Shown: piece after piece, positions 17,307 to 26,022 of the stretch | Layout: every line of letters starts with the position of its first letter | Numbering within the stretch: the stretch's first letter is position 1 | From: Clostridium collagenovorans DSM 3089 | GTDB taxonomy: Bacteria > Bacillota > Clostridia > Clostridiales > Clostridiaceae | Reading direction: 5' to 3' | Assembly: GCF_900130005.1 (NCBI RefSeq) | Contig: NZ_FQXP01000003.1 | Span: forward strand, 620,001-684,000 | DNA length: 64,000 nucleotides | Program-made: the position numbers and the translations under genes | The notes under the pieces: model-generated | Told to the model about the DNA's origin: nothing | What the model saw: the letters and a program-made list of their open reading frames with translations, nothing else | Database searches by the model: none

Positions 17307-18371
17307 ATGGAAAGATTAAAAAGAATAATGGAGCAGGCTAAAAAAGTGACGGCTACAGATATTCACTTAATAGTTAATTCTAAACCTATAATTAGAATTA
17401 CTAAAAAACTTGTTCCAATAGAAGAAGAGGAAATACTTCAAGAAAAAGATATTGAGGATATATTACATGCTTACATGGATGAAAAGCATAAAATGACACT
17501 TAATAAAAAGGGTGAAGTGGATTTCTCATTTACTGTGGAGGGACTTGGAAGATTTAGAGCAAATGCTTTTAAGCAACAGGGTAATTTATCCTTAGCTTTA
17601 AGAAGAATAGAAGAAAATATACCAGACTTTGATGATTTAAAACTTCCAGAAATCATAAGGAGTTTTTCAAAGTTAAATAAAGGACTAGTACTTGTTACTG
17701 GAGTTACAGGAAGTGGTAAATCAACTACTTTAGCTAGTTTAATAAATATAATAAATAAGGAAAGATATGAACACATTATAACAATTGAGGACCCTATTGA
17801 GTATGTTCATAAGCACAAAAACTGTAGAATAAACCAAAGGGAAATAGGAAATGACACTGAAGACTTTGGAACAGCTTTAAGAGCTGCTTTAAGACAAGAC
17901 CCTGATATTATTCTACTAGGAGAAATGAGAGATAGGGAGACAATTCAAACAGCATTGATGGCAGCTGAAACAGGACATCTAGTATTTTCAACACTTCATA
18001 CCATGGGGTCAGCTGAAACAATAGATAGAATAATTGACGCATTCCCATTAGAACATAAAGACCAGGTAAGAAGTCAATTGGCAGCTACTTTAAAAGGAGT
18101 AGTTTCTCAAGAACTTATTGCAGGTAAGGATGGTAAATCCTTAAAGGTTGCTACAGAGGTAATGGTTACCAATGGAGCAGTACAAAACTTAATAAGAGAA
18201 GGAAAAACTCATCAAATAACAAGTGTAATACAAACAAGTGCTAACTTAGGTATGCATAGTATGGATAGTTCCTTAGCTAGACTTACAAGAGAAGGTCATA
18301 TTTCTGTAAACGAAGCTTATTTAAGAGCACAGGATAAGAAGATATTAGAGAGAATGCTGTTAGAGAGGTGA
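17307..18371 (+). CDS. pilT: pilus retraction ATPase PilT
   Basis: PilT drives pilus depolymerisation and twitching. The 354-residue protein has Walker A GVTGSGKS at 132-139, Walker B DPDIILLGEMRD, the HTMGSAETIDRIID region and a C-terminal VQNLIREGKTHQ helix that corresponds to the AIRNLIREGK motif needed for retraction. It lacks the zinc cysteines of PilB. It overlaps or abuts pilB and pilC, so the three are translated together. Presence of PilT implies the pili can retract. Confidence 0.95.
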   Translation: MERLKRIMEQAKKVTATDIHLIVNSKPIIRITKKLVPIEEEEILQEKDIEDILHAYMDEKHKMTLNKKGEVDFSFTVEGLGRFRANAFKQQGNLSLALRRIEENIPDFDDLKLPEIIRSFSKLNKGLVLVTGVTGSGKSTTLASLINIINKERYEHIITIEDPIEYVHKHKNCRINQREIGNDTEDFGTALRAALRQDPDIILLGEMRDRETIQTALMAAETGHLVFSTLHTMGSAETIDRIIDAFPLEHKDQVRSQLAATLKGVVSQELIAGKDGKSLKVATEVMVTNGAVQNLIREGKTHQITSVIQTSANLGMHSMDSSLARLTREGHISVNEAYLRAQDKKILERMLLER

Positions 18372-18376
18372 TGTTA

Positions 18377-19576
18377 ATGGCTATATATAAGTATGTAGCA
18401 AAAAATATATCCGGAGAAGAAATAAGTGGTATAGAAACGGTTGGTAGTTTAGAAGAATTAAAAGGTACCTTAGGAAACAAGGGATACTTCTTAGTATCTG
18501 CTAAAGAAGAAGGTAAAAGTGTAACTATAAGTATAGGTAAAAAAATGAAGTTAAGAGATTTTACATTGTTTTGCAGACAATACGCAGTAATCTTAACTTC
18601 AGGCTTAACTGTTTTAGATGGACTTAACTTAATCGTACAACAGACAACAAATAAATATTTTAAGCAAGTATTATCAGAGGTTTATGAAAAAATATTAAAG
18701 GGAAATGCGTTGGCAGTTAGTTTCGCAGAACATCCAGATGTTTTTCCAGAATTCTTTGTAGATATGATACAAGTGGGAGAAGCAACAGGACGCCTAGATT
18801 CTGTACTAATGGAACTTGCTGAATATTATGAAAGAGAATTTAAAATGACAAGTAAAGTAAAGAAAGCTGTTACTTACCCAATTATAGTTGTGGTAGTAGC
18901 TTTATTAGTAATAACTCTACTTATGGTAGTTGTATTACCAAGCTTTAATAAGATATTAGTGGATATGGGTGCAACATTACCACCTTTAACTGTAGGAGTT
19001 ATGGCAATAAGTACCTTTATGCAAAAGAATATTTTAATAATACTAGTTGTCGCAATTGCGATAATCTTTGGAATTAGATACTATATTAACACAGAAGGTG
19101 GAAGAGTAAAGTTTGATAACTTAAAATTAAAAGCACCGATATTCGGAAGCTTCTTCCTAAAGGTTGTAACTGCTAGATTTTCTAGAAGTATGTCTATATT
19201 ACTTAGCAGTGGTATTCCCATAACAAGAGCAATGGAAATTATAACTGAAGTAATGGGGAACAAAATTGTAGAAGAAAAATTTAGAAAGTGTTCATCAGAA
19301 ATTCAAGAAGGAAAGAGCATAGCTACCTCCATAGAAAAGATGGCTGTTTTCCCTCCAATGCTTAATCAAATGATATATGTAGGAGAAAACACTGGAGAAA
19401 TGGACTCCATGCTAGGTAAAACAGCAGATTTCTTTGATGATGATGTTGAGATAGCCTTAGAGCAAATGATAGCTTTAATAGAACCAGCACTTATAATTTC
19501 ATTAGCTGTAATAGTTGGAACAATAATACTTGCAGTAATGCTTCCAATGTTAAGCATAATGGAGAGCATAGCTTAG
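18377..19576 (+). CDS. pilC: type IV pilus inner-membrane platform protein PilC
   Basis: PilC is the membrane platform on which PilB and PilT act. It carries two GspF domains (about residues 60-190 and 265-390), each followed by membrane helices; LRDFTLFCRQYAVILTSGLTVLDGL and the second-copy ARFSRSMSILLSSGIPITRAMEI are diagnostic. I place the start at ATG 18377, six bases after GAGAGGTG; an in-frame GTG at 18368 lies within that site. The 3' end is followed by a 66-base gap and then the first pilin. Confidence 0.94.
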   Translation: MAIYKYVAKNISGEEISGIETVGSLEELKGTLGNKGYFLVSAKEEGKSVTISIGKKMKLRDFTLFCRQYAVILTSGLTVLDGLNLIVQQTTNKYFKQVLSEVYEKILKGNALAVSFAEHPDVFPEFFVDMIQVGEATGRLDSVLMELAEYYEREFKMTSKVKKAVTYPIIVVVVALLVITLLMVVVLPSFNKILVDMGATLPPLTVGVMAISTFMQKNILIILVVAIAIIFGIRYYINTEGGRVKFDNLKLKAPIFGSFFLKVVTARFSRSMSILLSSGIPITRAMEIITEVMGNKIVEEKFRKCSSEIQEGKSIATSIEKMAVFPPMLNQMIYVGENTGEMDSMLGKTADFFDDDVEIALEQMIALIEPALIISLAVIVGTIILAVMLPMLSIMESIA

Positions 19577-19642
19577 GTTATAAACATTTAATAGAGTATT
19601 AAATGTTTCATAATAAATAAATATAATAAGGGGGAACTTACA

Positions 19643-20104
19643 ATGAAAAAGGTTTCAAGAACTAGTAAGAAAGGTTTTACATTAGTTGAGTTACTAGTAG
19701 TAATAGGTATCATTGGACTTTTAGCAGCAATAATATTACCAAAATTCACTGGTTATACAGGAAAAGCAATAATGAAAGATGCCGTATCACAAGCTAGAAC
19801 AACTTATACGGAGATTTCAGCATTTTATGCAGAAAACGGTGCATATCCTACAGCATATACAGCTAATGATGCAACAAAAAAAGCGATAAATAGTGTTATT
19901 AGTACTGTAAAAGATAATGCAAATAACTACAAAATAGCAACTAGCGCTTCTAGTGATGATAATTATTTAGTGTATTATCATCAGGATACTGCTTCAGCAA
20001 ATGCTAAAGCTGGAGATTTTGATTTTTATCTTGTAAAAGGTAAAAAGGTTTATAAAGTTGAGTATCGTGAGGGTAAACTAACAGAAGGATCAATACCTTC
20101 TTAA
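19643..20104 (+). CDS. type IV pilin (first of three tandem paralogues)
   Basis: A 153-residue prepilin with an 11-residue basic leader (MKKVSRTSKKG) and the class III cleavage site G|FTLVE: F+1 and E+5 are intact. The hydrophobic helix LLVVIGIIGLLAAIILPKF continues to FTGYTGKAIMKDAVSQA, after which the globular domain diverges from its neighbours. The GGGGGAACTTACA ribosome binding site is nearly the same as that of the third copy. It is a likely major pilin, since its gene follows the assembly genes and is duplicated. Confidence 0.92.
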   Translation: MKKVSRTSKKGFTLVELLVVIGIIGLLAAIILPKFTGYTGKAIMKDAVSQARTTYTEISAFYAENGAYPTAYTANDATKKAINSVISTVKDNANNYKIATSASSDDNYLVYYHQDTASANAKAGDFDFYLVKGKKVYKVEYREGKLTEGSIPS

Positions 20105-20145
20105 TAAGTTGCATATATAGTTTGTTAATTTTAAGGAGGTTTAAT

Positions 20146-20559
20146 ATGAAAAAGGTTTCAAAAAGTAGTAAAAAAGGTTTTACACTAGTTGAGCTACTAG
20201 TAGTAATAGGTATCATTGGACTTTTAGCAGCAATAATATTACCAAAGTTTACAGGTTACACTGAAAAAGCAATAATGAAAGATGCAGTATCTCAAGCTAG
20301 AACTGTTTATACTCAAGCTTCAGCATACTATGCAGAAAAGGGTGCGTATCCTGCTAGTAGTACTGACTTAGAGACAGAGGCAAAAAAGGCTTTAACTGAT
20401 GTTACTTTTAATGCAAATCCAGCAACAGATGGTTCATTTATAACAGTATATCCTAATAATAGTACTACTGGAGACTTTACTTTTGTATTAAGAAAAGGTG
20501 GAAAAAACTATACAGTAGAATATAAAAATGGTGCTCCTCAAGAAAAAGGGGTATCATAA
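20146..20559 (+). CDS. type IV pilin (second tandem paralogue)
   Basis: This 137-residue prepilin shares almost all of its first 45 residues with the copies on either side (leader MKKVSKSSKKG, then G|FTLVE). The globular part differs and is short. I start at ATG 20146, eight bases after AAGGAGG, rather than at an in-frame upstream codon at 20122 that would put extra residues before the leader. It is a major or alternative pilin; relative expression cannot be read from sequence. Confidence 0.92.
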   Translation: MKKVSKSSKKGFTLVELLVVIGIIGLLAAIILPKFTGYTEKAIMKDAVSQARTVYTQASAYYAEKGAYPASSTDLETEAKKALTDVTFNANPATDGSFITVYPNNSTTGDFTFVLRKGGKNYTVEYKNGAPQEKGVS

Positions 20560-20601
20560 TCTTAAAGATAATAAAAATGAATTTCAAGGGGGAACTTAAC
20601 A

Positions 20602-21009
20602 ATGAAAAAAGTTTCAAGAACTAGCAAAAAAGGTTTTACGCTAGTAGAATTACTAGTGGTAATTGGTATAATTGGGCTTTTAGCAGCAATAATTTTACCT
20701 AAATTCACTGGCTACACTCAAAAGGCAATACAAAAAGAAGCAACAACACAAGCAAGAACAATATACACATACCTATCATCACACTATGCAGAAAAGGGTT
20801 CTTATCCATCAGCTGCAGCTTCAGGTGGTAGTAATGACGGTTTAATAGCTGCTGCTGGGGTAACTGCAAAAACTGATGATACTCTTCATGTAACAGCTTA
20901 TAATGATGCTACAGGTGAATTTACATTTACATTGGGGAGAGGTGGCAAGACTTATCAAGTAGCTTACGATGCTAATGGTAAATTAACTGAAACTCCACCA
21001 GCATCATAA
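20602..21009 (+). CDS. type IV pilin (third tandem paralogue)
   Basis: A 135-residue prepilin with the same leader as the first copy (MKKVSRTSKKG) and G|FTLVE site. Its globular domain is small, rich in Ala, Gly and Thr, and ends in TETPPAS. The upstream region GGGGGAACTTAACA matches the first copy with one base inserted. A terminator follows at 21037, closing the pilBTC-pilin transcript. Confidence 0.92.
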   Translation: MKKVSRTSKKGFTLVELLVVIGIIGLLAAIILPKFTGYTQKAIQKEATTQARTIYTYLSSHYAEKGSYPSAAASGGSNDGLIAAAGVTAKTDDTLHVTAYNDATGEFTFTLGRGGKTYQVAYDANGKLTETPPAS

Positions 21010-21036
21010 AAGATATTAATTAAATAACACATTTAA

Positions 21037-21073
21037 CAATCCCCTAGGGTTAATTCTTTAGGGGATTTATTTA
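21037..21073 (+). terminator. terminator inside the pilus locus
   Basis: AATCCCCTA at 21038-21046 pairs with TAGGGGATT at 21059-21067, then TTATTT. It divides the assembly and major-pilin genes from the minor-pilin and pilMNO genes. Confidence 0.8.
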
Positions 21074-21196
21074 AAATAGTAGCTATAAAATGAAAATAAT
21101 AATAGAAGATAGTTTTATGTATAGTTAAAAATAATAGATTTTCTTAGTTAATTATTACGATAAAGTTTAAATGACGATAAAGTAGGAGTGGACATA

Positions 21197-21628
21197 ATGA
21201 GAAGAAATCATAAGAAGGGTTTTACCTTAGTTGAATTACTAGTTGTAATAGGCATAATAGGAATATTAGCAGCTATGGTACTACCTAAATTTACAGGGTA
21301 TGTTGATAAGGCAAAGGAAAAACAAGCATTATCTGTTTTAAGATCGATACATACAGAAATGGTAGCATACTATGCAGAAAATGGAGACTATATACCTTCA
21401 AAAGACTTTAATGGAGTTAATGATGCAAGCAAGGTACTAAAAAAACTAGGTATTAAAGGAGAATTAACTTACCAAGAATTTACTGGTGATGACTCTAACT
21501 CACCACATGATTCACAATATTATTTAGATAAGTTTTGGTATTATGATGAAGACAATAGGGCTTTTGGATTTTGGAACAATAAGTATCATAAGCAAAATCT
21601 AGAAACAAATGGATGGGAAGAGATCTAA
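21197..21628 (+). CDS. type IV pilin-like protein
   Basis: A 143-residue prepilin, leader MRRNHKKG and cleavage before FTLVE. The first 45 residues resemble the tandem pilins (LLVVIGIIGILAAMVLPKFTGY), but the globular half is distinct: acidic, aromatic and rich in Asn and Tyr (YYLDKFWYYDEDNR). The start at 21197 follows AGGAG by eight bases. It begins the second block of the locus after the internal terminator. Confidence 0.9.
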   Translation: MRRNHKKGFTLVELLVVIGIIGILAAMVLPKFTGYVDKAKEKQALSVLRSIHTEMVAYYAENGDYIPSKDFNGVNDASKVLKKLGIKGELTYQEFTGDDSNSPHDSQYYLDKFWYYDEDNRAFGFWNNKYHKQNLETNGWEEI

Positions 21629-21648
21629 ATACTATAGGAGAAGCTTAA

Positions 21649-22065
21649 ATGAATAAAAAGAAAAAAGGGTTTACTTTGATAGAATTACTATCAGTAATAG
21701 GTATAATAGGAATACTAGCAGCAATGATATTACCTAGAATTACAGGATATACAGATAAAGCAATGGAAAAGCAAGCACTTTCTAATGCTAAAATAATATA
21801 TACAGAAATGATGTCTTATTATGCAGAGAATGGGGCTTATATGACTTGTGAGTATTTTACTGGTGAAGGTGTTGGAGAGGAAGAAAATAAAAGTCAATTT
21901 TTACATGACATAGGATTAGAAGGATTTGTATGTTACCAAGGACATATTGGAGATGAATATCCTTGTGATGGTAACTGTGATCCTGGTAAGTTTAAATATG
22001 ATAATAAGAACTCAATAGATGTATTGTTTGATGGAACAACTTTTAAGGTAATAAATAAAAAGTAA
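21649..22065 (+). CDS. type IV pilin-like protein
   Basis: A 138-residue prepilin with the short leader MNKKKKG and FTLIE after the cleavage site. It is related to the preceding pilin in its helix and in YYAENGAY. The globular part has four cysteines (in TCEYF, FVCYQG, YPCDGNCD), unlike the tandem pilins, which have none; disulfides or metal binding are possible. Twenty bases separate it from the previous gene, so they are co-transcribed. Confidence 0.9.
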   Translation: MNKKKKGFTLIELLSVIGIIGILAAMILPRITGYTDKAMEKQALSNAKIIYTEMMSYYAENGAYMTCEYFTGEGVGEEENKSQFLHDIGLEGFVCYQGHIGDEYPCDGNCDPGKFKYDNKNSIDVLFDGTTFKVINKK

Positions 22066-22186
22066 TAGGATACTTACTAAATAAGTTAATATTAAAAAGA
22101 CTAGAGATACTTTAATAATAAATAATATTCTTAACTTCAATATGCACAAAGTTATTTTAGTAATATGATTTTGGGAAGGATAGAAA

Positions 22187-22528
22187 ATGAAGCATAAAGG
22201 TTTTACTTTAGTAGAAATGGTAGTTGTACTAGGAATACTAGGAATACTTTTAAGTATTGGTGTTCCAGGTTTTGTACAAAGTGTTGATCGTTCTAGAGAA
22301 ATGGAAAGAGCTAAACATGAAGAGATGATTAATATGGGCATAAGACAGTATTATGCTATAGAATTAAAATATCCTATATATGGGAGTGAATCTCCAGAGG
22401 AATTGAAAGATAAATTAACTAAATTAAGAACTTTACATTATATAGACTTGGAAGATAATATTTATACCTATAGATTAGACACTGAAGCAGGAAAAAGTCC
22501 TCCTATAATAAAAGTTAATTTCAAATAA
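22187..22528 (+). CDS. minor pilin / pseudopilin-like protein
   Basis: This 113-residue protein has a five-residue leader MKHKG and mature start FTLVEMVVVLGILGILLSIG, with E+5. The globular region is short (about 75 residues) and helical, then Tyr-rich. Such small proteins resemble GspH/GspI-type minor pseudopilins that prime pilus assembly. The ribosome binding site GGGAAGGA is well placed. Confidence 0.85.
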   Translation: MKHKGFTLVEMVVVLGILGILLSIGVPGFVQSVDRSREMERAKHEEMINMGIRQYYAIELKYPIYGSESPEELKDKLTKLRTLHYIDLEDNIYTYRLDTEAGKSPPIIKVNFK

Positions 22529-22562
22529 ATCACAGCATTTAACGAAAAGGGGGGACTATAAT

Positions 22563-23123
22563 ATGAAAAAAGTATATAAAAGTAAAAAAGGAATAACCTT
22601 AGTAGAGCTATTAGTTGCTATAGGGATATTTGGTATAGTTATGGTTATAACTGGATCAATAATTAATTATAGCAGTAAATTTTATGTTAAGTCTAATCAA
22701 AATCTTAAGGGAGCAAGTGAAGCTCGTATTGGAATGTCATATGTAATTAATAGATTAAGAGAATATGAAACTTTAGATGCTGTTGAAATAAGTAATGGTA
22801 ATGGAAATGAATATGGGACTATAACATTTTCTAAGAAGGATGCAACTACATCTAATATGATGCCTTTATCAATAATAGAGTTTGAAGATGGTAAGCTTAT
22901 TGAAAAGCAATATAATAATGGTGTTCTTTCAAGTGAATCATCAACTATAGCATATTTATCACACTTTTCAATAGCAAAGGTCTTAAGGGATGAGAGTGAT
23001 CTTAATAGTTGGGATAAAAGGACTGTTAAAATAACAATAAAATATAAGGATAGTTCATCAACTGATCAAGTTATAAGTACTGTTTTAAATAGAAAATGTA
23101 AAATAAACGTTAAAACATCATAG
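22563..23123 (+). CDS. PilW/GspJ-like minor pilin
   Basis: A 186-residue prepilin, leader MKKVYKSKKG, mature start ITLVE with E+5. The extended N-terminal helix carries SARxG-like GASEARIGMSYVINRLREYE, a feature of PilW/GspJ-type minor pilins, followed by a beta-rich domain ending in a basic tail with one Cys. A strong GGGGGG site precedes the start. Eighteen bases separate it from pilM. Confidence 0.85.
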   Translation: MKKVYKSKKGITLVELLVAIGIFGIVMVITGSIINYSSKFYVKSNQNLKGASEARIGMSYVINRLREYETLDAVEISNGNGNEYGTITFSKKDATTSNMMPLSIIEFEDGKLIEKQYNNGVLSSESSTIAYLSHFSIAKVLRDESDLNSWDKRTVKITIKYKDSSSTDQVISTVLNRKCKINVKTS

Positions 23124-23140
23124 TGAAGGGGAGATAAAAT

Positions 23141-24151
23141 GTGGCTAATACAATTTTAGGAATAGATATTGGATCAAGGAACCTACATTTTTGTCTTGTA
23201 AAACAAGGTAAGGAATTTGAGGTTATAGGAAGTGTAAGTGTAGATTCGCCTAATGGTGGAATAGAGCTTGGAGAGTTATTAGATATTCGTAGTATAGGGG
23301 AAAAAATAAATGAAGTTATAAGTAAGGAGAAAATAAAAGCTAAGGAAATGGCTATTTGTATTAATTCACCTGAAGTTGTAATTAGAGAATTTAGCTTACC
23401 TTCTAATGTAAAAGATAGTGAATTGCTCAATGCTTTAGAATTTGAAGTTAGTAAGTCCTTTAAGGGAATTACTAATACCCATGACTTAAGTTTTAAAATA
23501 TATGAAAGAAATCAGAATTTTGTTGAGGGCGTTGTTTGCTTATGTCCTAAAGAGTTAGTTAAGGGATATATTGAAATGGCAAGTAATCTTAAAATACCAC
23601 TTAAGTATTTAGATGTTTCTCCAAACTGTATTGCTAAGGCATACAAAGAAATAGTATTGCCTGTTAATTATAGTAAAACTTTAGCTATAGTTGATATTGG
23701 AAGTAATTCTACAACAGTAAATATTATTTCTAAGGGAAGATTAAAAATGAGTAGAACCCTTGCACAAGGAGGAGCGTATTTAGACAAGCTTATGTCCATG
23801 TCCTTTAATATGTCCTTAGAAGAGGCGGAAAAGATAAAGGAAAATAGTTTGAGTTCCTTTATAGAAGGTCATGATGAATGTGCTTTGCATTTAAAGATGG
23901 CCTATGATTCTATCGAAGAAGAAATTATTAATACCTTGAACTATTATATGAAATCATCACCTAAGAATACAGAGGTAGAGAAAATTTATTTAATAGGTGG
24001 TGGAAGTTTAGTTTTAGGACTAGAGGCAAGGTTTACAGAGGCATTTAACAAAGAAACCACTATTTTAGAGGTTACAGATACTACAAGTAAGTACATCTCT
24101 AACTTAAATAGCATAATACCAGCTTTAGGTGCAGCTATAAGGGAGGAGTAA
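23141..24151 (+). CDS. pilM: type IV pilus biogenesis protein PilM
   Basis: PilM is an actin-like cytoplasmic ATPase that binds the N-terminus of PilN. The 336 residues carry the actin-fold motifs LGIDIGSRNLHFCLV (phosphate 1), LAIVDIGSNSTTVNII (phosphate 2) and KIYLIGGGSLVLGLE (adenosine region). The start is GTG 23141 with GGGGAG upstream. The order pilM-pilN-pilO follows with spacings of 2 and 12 bases. Confidence 0.93.
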   Translation: MANTILGIDIGSRNLHFCLVKQGKEFEVIGSVSVDSPNGGIELGELLDIRSIGEKINEVISKEKIKAKEMAICINSPEVVIREFSLPSNVKDSELLNALEFEVSKSFKGITNTHDLSFKIYERNQNFVEGVVCLCPKELVKGYIEMASNLKIPLKYLDVSPNCIAKAYKEIVLPVNYSKTLAIVDIGSNSTTVNIISKGRLKMSRTLAQGGAYLDKLMSMSFNMSLEEAEKIKENSLSSFIEGHDECALHLKMAYDSIEEEIINTLNYYMKSSPKNTEVEKIYLIGGGSLVLGLEARFTEAFNKETTILEVTDTTSKYISNLNSIIPALGAAIREE

Positions 24152-24153
24152 AC

Positions 24154-24717
24154 ATGAGAGATATAAACTTTATTAAAAATTATACCAGCGTAGTAGAAAA
24201 ATCACAGAAAAAATCTGGAGCACCTAGGTATAATACAATTTGTACAGCAATCATTTGTATATTTATAATTTCTATAATTGCTCTTACATTGCTTTTAGAG
24301 TTTAAAGCTAAAAACTTAAATGAAAATTTAGCTCAATTAGAAAATGATATAGCTGGTTTAAATGAAGTTGTTGTTGTAAAGAAAACTATTGTGGATTTAG
24401 AAAAGGACGTAGCTATAAAGACATCTGTCTTAGATTCTGCATCATTAAATGGTATGATTAATACTGAAATTTTAACTTCCATAACTGCTTCTATGCCTAA
24501 GGATGTTAAAATTAAATCCTATACAGGCAATGCTTCAGGAGAGTTAACTTTAGTTGGTACAAGCAAAAAAAGAGAAGATATAGCATATTTTGTTTATAAT
24601 CTCGAGGAAATAGGAATTTTTGAAAATACAAATTTAAGTAATATCACAGCAGAAAATGAAGATAAGCCAGCAGATTTAAAATATAATTTTAATATAACTT
24701 TAAAGGTGAAAAAATAG
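24154..24717 (+). CDS. pilN: type IV pilus biogenesis protein PilN
   Basis: The 187-residue protein has a cytoplasmic N-terminus with RDINFIKNY, matching the conserved PilN segment that docks on PilM (usually with INLLP), one membrane helix at about residues 29-49, a coiled coil (about 50-85) and a ferredoxin-like extracytoplasmic domain. The start follows GGGAGG. The family link rests on topology and on position between pilM and pilO. Confidence 0.88.
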   Translation: MRDINFIKNYTSVVEKSQKKSGAPRYNTICTAIICIFIISIIALTLLLEFKAKNLNENLAQLENDIAGLNEVVVVKKTIVDLEKDVAIKTSVLDSASLNGMINTEILTSITASMPKDVKIKSYTGNASGELTLVGTSKKREDIAYFVYNLEEIGIFENTNLSNITAENEDKPADLKYNFNITLKVKK

Positions 24718-24729
24718 GAGGGTAATAAG

Positions 24730-25920
24730 GTGGCAGTAAAGGGTGAAAAAAGTAAAGAAAAAATAAAAAAACAAAGTCGTTCCTTAACTAGAAGTGAAAT
24801 AACCTTAATTACCGCATTTATAGTTTTAGGTGGACTATATTTAAGTGATAGGTATGTCTTTGCTCCTAAAAAAGAGGAGATAAGCAAAGTTCAAGAAACA
24901 CTTGAAATAAGAACTCAGCACTATAATGCTCTTTTAGCTGATTACAATAAAATGGATGAGTTAAAAAGAAGAATTGAAGACTTGAAAAATAGATTACTTA
25001 ATATGAAAATGCAATTAAAATCCTATATTTCTCAAGAGGATATAGTTTTGAATTTGGATAAGTTATCAAAGGATTGTAAAATTACCTTAAGTAATATAAG
25101 CTTAAGCACGATACAGTCACTGTCATTAAATGAATTTAATGCAAAGGATAATAAACCAATAGAATCTGAAGAAAATAAAAGTGAGGCTCCAATACCAGAA
25201 ACAACAACTAAACAAAGTGATATTTCTAAAGAAGATATGGTACTTACTAAGGCAGTTCAACTAAATTTTGAAGGTTCAGTTAAGAATGTCTATGATTTTC
25301 TATCACAACTTGAAAAGAAGATGGATAAGATTCATATAACTGATATTAGTTTAACAGAAACAATTAAGAAAAATGAAAAGAGATTATCAGGAAGTATAAC
25401 AGTTGCATACTTAGCTTATGCTGGAAAAGATGATAAAGAAAAATACACTTTAGAGGTTCCTCATTCTGAAGCAAAACCAAACTTATTCTATGAAGAGGGA
25501 TGGGGTAATGATAATATAAATACGGATACTTATTACTCTAACTTTGTATTAAACTTACCATCAGATAAAAATGACATTGTTACCTTTGGTAAAACTTATA
25601 GTGAAGCTTCAAAAATATTTACTGAAAGTAATGGATTAGCAATAGATGCTAATTTTAAAATAGAAAATGTAAATGGTAAATATAAATGCTATTATAGCTT
25701 AGATAAAATTAACACTACTTTAACTGAATCCTTAGTATTAAAGGATGATAAGATAATTTTATTAGTTAAATCTCATAAGGCTAATGAAAATACAACTAAG
25801 ATAAACTTAAATATTCAAAATTCAACTGATAAAAAAGTAGAAGTTAAAATAGTTGATGATGATCCGAAAAATCCTTTAATTACTGTAAAAGATAGAAAAG
25901 GTGAAATTACTGTAAAGTAA
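24730..25920 (+). CDS. pilO: PilO-like protein with long C-terminal extension
   Basis: The first 235 or so residues match PilO: a short cytoplasmic tail, a membrane helix at about 20-40, a coiled coil (about 50-100) and a globular part with LTKAVQLNFEGSVKNVYDFLSQLEKKMDKIHITDISL. About 160 further residues, absent from typical PilO proteins of near 200 residues, form an extra extracytoplasmic domain with the stretch NLFYEEGWGNDNINTD. Start is GTG 24730 with GGAGGG upstream. A terminator follows at 25929. Confidence 0.85.
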   Translation: MAVKGEKSKEKIKKQSRSLTRSEITLITAFIVLGGLYLSDRYVFAPKKEEISKVQETLEIRTQHYNALLADYNKMDELKRRIEDLKNRLLNMKMQLKSYISQEDIVLNLDKLSKDCKITLSNISLSTIQSLSLNEFNAKDNKPIESEENKSEAPIPETTTKQSDISKEDMVLTKAVQLNFEGSVKNVYDFLSQLEKKMDKIHITDISLTETIKKNEKRLSGSITVAYLAYAGKDDKEKYTLEVPHSEAKPNLFYEEGWGNDNINTDTYYSNFVLNLPSDKNDIVTFGKTYSEASKIFTESNGLAIDANFKIENVNGKYKCYYSLDKINTTLTESLVLKDDKIILLVKSHKANENTTKINLNIQNSTDKKVEVKIVDDDPKNPLITVKDRKGEITVK

Positions 25921-25928
25921 AATTAAAC

Positions 25929-25982
25929 ATTACACTTGCTAAGGTAGGGTGTTAATTAGTAAGTGTAATATCTGTTTTTTAT
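25929..25982 (+). terminator. terminator after pilO
   Basis: ATTACACTTGCTAA at 25929-25942 pairs with TTAGTAAGTGTAAT at 25956-25969 (one G-T pair), then a T run at 25975-25980. This is the second internal terminator in the locus. Confidence 0.85.
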
Positions 25983-26022
25983 AATAATATTTGTTAAAAC
26001 ACTTATTAAGGATGTGGATATT

